From an uncultured Lachnospiraceae bacterium (GTDB taxonomy: Bacteria; Bacillota; Clostridia; Lachnospirales; Lachnospiraceae): a stretch of 64,000 bases of DNA. Positions 61,098 through 64,000 of the stretch are shown here, piece after piece; position 1 is the first letter of the stretch, and each line of letters starts with the position of its first letter. Under the pieces are notes generated by a model. That model had not been told where the DNA came from and did not search any database. It saw only the letters and a program-made list of their open reading frames with translations. Both the position numbers and the translations under genes were made by a program. The stretch lies in assembly GCA_905199445.1 (NCBI GenBank), contig CAJKGK010000009.1:1-64000 (forward strand), read 5' to 3'.

Positions 61098-62503
61098 TAT
61101 TCTTTCCTACTTTCCATATTTTCATTATAGGCTTTAAACTCTGCCTGAATCTTATTGCCAAATGCTTCTGTACTGTCTGACTTGAAAAATACAATCAGCG
61201 TCTGAAAAATAAGTTTTATATCTTTCCATAATGTATAGTTTTCAATATACATCAGATCAAGAACCAGTTTATCTCTCGGAGATGTGTTATACTTCCCTGC
61301 AATCTGTGCATAGCCGGTCAGCCCCGCCTTTACACGCAGGCGATAGGCAAATTCCGGAAGATCCTTTGTATACACATAAACATTCTCCAGCATTTCCGGT
61401 CTGGGACCTACAAGACTCATTTCTCCTTTTAATATATTAAGAATCTGTGGCAGTTCATCAATTCTGAACTTCCGCAAAATCCTGCCCACCTTTGTTATGC
61501 GGTCATCATCCGATGTTACGGAGTGATTCACAACGTTCTCCTTCATTGTACGAAACTTGTACACAGAAAAAACTTTTCCGTCCTTTGTTGCTCTTTTTTG
61601 CTTAAAAAAAACGCTGCCCCCATCATTAAGTTTAATTGCAAGACAACATACAATCCAGATGGGGCTTGTTATAATCATGGCGATTAGGGAAACAACAATA
61701 TCCATGGTTCGTTTTAATATTCTCTGTTCCAGAGTCAGTTCTTTAACCTGTCCGCAAATCATGGATATATCATCCAGCACTACATGCCGTGCATTAATCT
61801 CCACAATGTCTGCGATTTCCGGATTAAAATAAATATTTTTCATTAAACGGTAACAATATTCCACCAATTCCCTTCGTCTTTCTACAGGAACATCATACAT
61901 AAATACCGTATCACACTTTTCAATATATTTAAATACATCCGGATCTCTGTAATCTAAAATCTGTTCAACCTTATACTGAAGTTTAAACTTATTAATTCCA
62001 TAATAGATCTGATTCAGACTGTCCTGAGAAGCAGTAATAATAATACTGCGCTCGGGTTTGTTTATTTTAAAATAAATATAATTCCCCAAATAGGTCATCA
62101 AAATAATAAAAATCAACTGACATATAATGACAGCAATCAAAAGCCCGAAATTTTCCAGTACAAACTTTTGATTTCGGGCCGCATTCGTATTCATGATGCT
62201 AAGCTCTATATATGTAATGATATCCGTAATAAAAGTAGCCAATCCGATGGAATAAATAATCGGCTTGCTTTTTCTCTTCCCAATATCATACCTGCCATAG
62301 GCCGCCAGCATACAGATCCCGACAGCGCAAAACGTCACCATGGTAACGCCTGAGGTTCGATTGGGAATCCAAAGCTGCCAGTTGGGGATACCGAAAAGTC
62401 CGAAAAATATGAAAAATATCCCGCCAAACAAAACCAGCTTCAGAAGAAGAACAACTGTATTTTGGAAACTTTTTATAATCTTTTTCACTGTTAAATACCT
62501 CAT
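61097..62503 (-). CDS. Polyprenyl glycosylphosphotransferase (initiating enzyme)
   Basis: A 468-residue membrane enzyme with about four to five N-terminal helices, a cytoplasmic Rossmann-like region and the C-terminal sugar transferase domain (about 265-455). Signatures: KRTMDIVVSLIAMI, FKQKRATKDGKVFSVYKFRT, KFRIDELPQILNILKGEMSL and VGPRPE. It puts the first sugar phosphate on undecaprenyl phosphate. It is first in the ten-gene operon. The ATG at 62503 has no clear ribosome site; a GTG at 62488 with GAGG 9 nt upstream may be the true start. Confidence 0.93.
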   Translation of the reverse strand: MRYLTVKKIIKSFQNTVVLLLKLVLFGGIFFIFFGLFGIPNWQLWIPNRTSGVTMVTFCAVGICMLAAYGRYDIGKRKSKPIIYSIGLATFITDIITYIELSIMNTNAARNQKFVLENFGLLIAVIICQLIFIILMTYLGNYIYFKINKPERSIIITASQDSLNQIYYGINKFKLQYKVEQILDYRDPDVFKYIEKCDTVFMYDVPVERRRELVEYCYRLMKNIYFNPEIADIVEINARHVVLDDISMICGQVKELTLEQRILKRTMDIVVSLIAMIITSPIWIVCCLAIKLNDGGSVFFKQKRATKDGKVFSVYKFRTMKENVVNHSVTSDDDRITKVGRILRKFRIDELPQILNILKGEMSLVGPRPEMLENVYVYTKDLPEFAYRLRVKAGLTGYAQIAGKYNTSPRDKLVLDLMYIENYTLWKDIKLIFQTLIVFFKSDSTEAFGNKIQAEFKAYNENMESRKE

Positions 62504-62529
62504 TTTATAATAAGTCTATGTTATTCTAT

Positions 62530-62627
62530 ATACTACCACACAAAAACTCATGTATCAAGGCAGTAATTCTTACGATCATCTTATATTTTATGTATATCTT
62601 GACAAAGACAAGGGCTGACGGTATGCT
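62530..62627. promoter_or_regulatory. Divergent promoters for the polysaccharide operon and GT2 gene
   Basis: Minus strand: TTGATA (62558-62553), 17-bp spacer, TAGTAT (62535-62530), just before the operon. Plus strand: TTGACA (62599-62604), 17-bp spacer, TATGCT (62622-62627), leaving a leader of about 90 nt before the GT2 gene. Close spacing allows shared control. Confidence 0.75.
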
Positions 62628-62722
62628 AATATGTGGATAAATAAATACCTATTTTCATATCTTTACAGCGTTCTATGCAGACAGAATGATATGAACTTTA
62701 TTTCAGAAAGCGAGCAGTGACA

Positions 62723-63733
62723 ATGGAAAAAAATCCAATATTATATATCGTAATTCCCTGTTATAACGAAGAAAAGGTGCTTCCCATTACAGCACCCATG
62801 TTTCTGGATAAAATCAATGAGCTTATCGCCAAACAAATGATCAGCCCATTAAGCAGAGTCATGTTCGTCAACGACGGAAGTAAAGATTCCACATGGGATA
62901 TCATCAAAGAACTTTCCGTCAAAGACGAACACTATATCGGAATATGCCAAAGCCGAAACCGCGGCCATCAAAATGCTGTCCTGGCCGGCCTGATGGAGTC
63001 CAAGGATCTCGCCGATATAACGATCTCCATTGACTGCGACGGCCAGGACGATATTAATGCCATGAACCAGATGGTACAGGAATACCTCAATGGCGCCGAT
63101 GTGGTTTACGGTGTCCGCAGCAAACGTGAAACCGATACATTTTTCAAGCGTTTTACTGCAGAAGGTTTCTATAAGCTTTTAAATTGGATGGGTGCGGAGG
63201 TTGTTTTCAATCACGCCGATTACCGCCTGCTCTCCTCCAGAGTGCTTAAAGAATTTGCCAACTTTAAAGAAGTCAATATTTTCCTGAGAGGTATGATTCC
63301 TTTAGTCGGTTTTAAATCCACCTGCGTTTATTATGAACGCAATGAACGTATAGCCGGCGAAAGTCATTATCCCCTGAAAAAAATGCTGGCTCTGGCGTTT
63401 GACGGAATTACCAGTCTGAGTATCAAGCCCATTCGTCTGATTACAGGCTTAGGCGTCATTGTTTCCATATTTAGTTTTATTGCCGTTGTCTGGGCCGTGA
63501 TTACCTTTATGCTGGGCAACACAGTGCCTGGCTGGGCCAGCAGTGTCTGCATTGTCTGCCTGATGGGCGGTATACAATTGATCAGCCTTGGTGTGATCGG
63601 TGAATATGTGGGTAAAATATACCTTGAAACAAAGGCTCGGCCAAGATATATTATCAGTGAAAAAACCTATGAACAGCAAGAACAGACAAAAAATGGCAAT
63701 GGAATAGCCGCTAAGGAAAAAACTGTTCATTAA
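62723..63733 (+). CDS. Membrane-bound GT2 (GtrB/DPM-like) polyprenyl-phosphate sugar transferase
   Basis: About 336 residues. GT2 domain with LYIVIPCYNEEKVLP, VMFVNDGSKDST and ISIDCDGQDD, then two C-terminal membrane helices (about 228-255 and 265-290). This plan matches dolichol/undecaprenyl-phosphate sugar transferases such as GtrB and ArnC, which make lipid-phosphate sugars for later decoration outside the cell. ATG 62723 is used; a GTG at 62717 is also possible. It is transcribed away from the main operon and ends at a terminator. A GtrA-like flippase or GT-C partner would be expected nearby, possibly beyond the window. Confidence 0.9.
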   Translation: MEKNPILYIVIPCYNEEKVLPITAPMFLDKINELIAKQMISPLSRVMFVNDGSKDSTWDIIKELSVKDEHYIGICQSRNRGHQNAVLAGLMESKDLADITISIDCDGQDDINAMNQMVQEYLNGADVVYGVRSKRETDTFFKRFTAEGFYKLLNWMGAEVVFNHADYRLLSSRVLKEFANFKEVNIFLRGMIPLVGFKSTCVYYERNERIAGESHYPLKKMLALAFDGITSLSIKPIRLITGLGVIVSIFSFIAVVWAVITFMLGNTVPGWASSVCIVCLMGGIQLISLGVIGEYVGKIYLETKARPRYIISEKTYEQQEQTKNGNGIAAKEKTVH

Positions 63734-63764
63734 AGACAATACATCTTAATCCATCCTCTATAGA

Positions 63765-63816
63765 AAAATAATCCAGAATGGCATTTAATCAAACCTGCCC
63801 TCCTGGATTATTTTCA
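63765..63816. terminator. Two-way terminator
   Basis: AAAATAATCCAG (63765-63776) pairs perfectly with 63803-63814 around a 26-nt loop. T-rich on both sides; separates converging genes. Confidence 0.82.
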
Positions 63817-63861
63817 TTTCAATTCAATTTTAAAACTTTTATCTTCACAAAACCATATTTC

Positions 63862-64000
63862 TTATGGAACAATATTTCTTATAAAAGGAATCTTTTTTAT
63901 TAATTTAACTAAAAATGCAGCAACAATAAATATGGCAATTCCACCCCAGAATCTGTAAAGAACCGTTGTGCGATCAGTTGCCACATGTCTTAACCATATA
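63862..64000 (-). CDS. C-terminal end of a membrane protein (partial)
   Basis: Only the last 45 codons lie in the window. They read WLRHVATDRTTVLYRFWG, then a hydrophobic helix (GIAIFIVAAFLVKLI) and a short basic tail ending IPFIRNIVP. The pattern suits the last span of a multi-pass membrane protein. The family cannot be named from this piece; its place beside the GtrB-like gene suggests a surface polysaccharide function. Confidence 0.6.
   Translation of the reverse strand, partial: IWLRHVATDRTTVLYRFWGGIAIFIVAAFLVKLIKKIPFIRNIVP

Noticed and set aside
1..64000. tRNA, rRNA, prophage or intact transposon
   Set aside because: No cloverleaf ending in CCA, rRNA signature, integrase or full transposase was recognised; only a decayed TnpB fragment was found.

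Overview
The window looks like a chromosomal segment of a low-to-mid GC Gram-positive anaerobe of the Clostridia, most likely a Lachnospiraceae-type gut bacterium. The basis is the gene repertoire: a selenium-type molybdenum hydroxylase cluster, clostridial RpoB/RpoC, a MurT/GatD pair, an L33-SecE-NusG-L11-L1-L10-L7/L12 block, and surface proteins with choline/glucan-binding-like repeats. This is inference; no 16S gene or marker search was possible. No tRNA, rRNA, CRISPR array, prophage or intact insertion sequence was seen.

Left part (1-3176): two plus-strand genes for membrane-anchored proteins of unknown role, one a zinc-ribbon/DUF3160 protein, ending at a strong two-way terminator. Purine/selenium region (3189-16613): a minus-strand unit xdh-ssnA-ygfK-ridA faces a plus-strand unit regulator-ygeX-ygeY-ygeW-carbamate kinase across an AT-rich control region. 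This matches the widespread cluster linked to selenium-dependent anaerobic purine/urate breakdown. A hydroxylase without an FAD domain, a large Fe-S/flavin reductase-like protein, an amidohydrolase, a PLP ammonia-lyase, an M20 hydrolase, a carbamoyltransferase-like protein and carbamate kinase would together open the ring, release ammonia and pyruvate-level carbon, and make ATP. RidA fits as the enzyme that clears the 2-aminoacrylate made by YgeX.

Iron and housekeeping region (16614-24300): feoA, feoB and a small Cys-rich Feo partner under a palindrome-bearing promoter; an XRE regulator; a cold shock gene whose leader carries a terminator-like hairpin; then rpoC and rpoB. The usual rplL-rpoB adjacency is broken here. 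Between them (28173-36330) lie a MATE exporter with an attenuator-type leader, an MFS transporter, gatD, murT, a DUF2200 gene, a zinc-ribbon/YARHG membrane protein and a decayed TnpB fragment. rplJL and rpoBC each have their own consensus promoter, and rplJL has a recognisable L10 leader and terminator. Upstream are rplA, rplK, nusG, secE and a GTG-started rpmG.

Cell-envelope region (39907-64000): an LtaS-type sulfatase, comF with a small upstream gene, a GH31 alpha-xylosidase-like enzyme with its AraC regulator (five roughly 20-bp repeats sit just upstream of the regulator's promoter), and an LCP-family ligase. A ten-gene minus-strand surface polysaccharide operon follows: polyprenyl glycosylphosphotransferase, glf, four GT2 enzymes, a Wzy-like polymerase, a Wzx-like flippase, and then two secreted cell-wall-binding proteins, one L,D-transpeptidase and one NlpC/P60. 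A divergent membrane GT2 and the tail of another membrane gene close the window.
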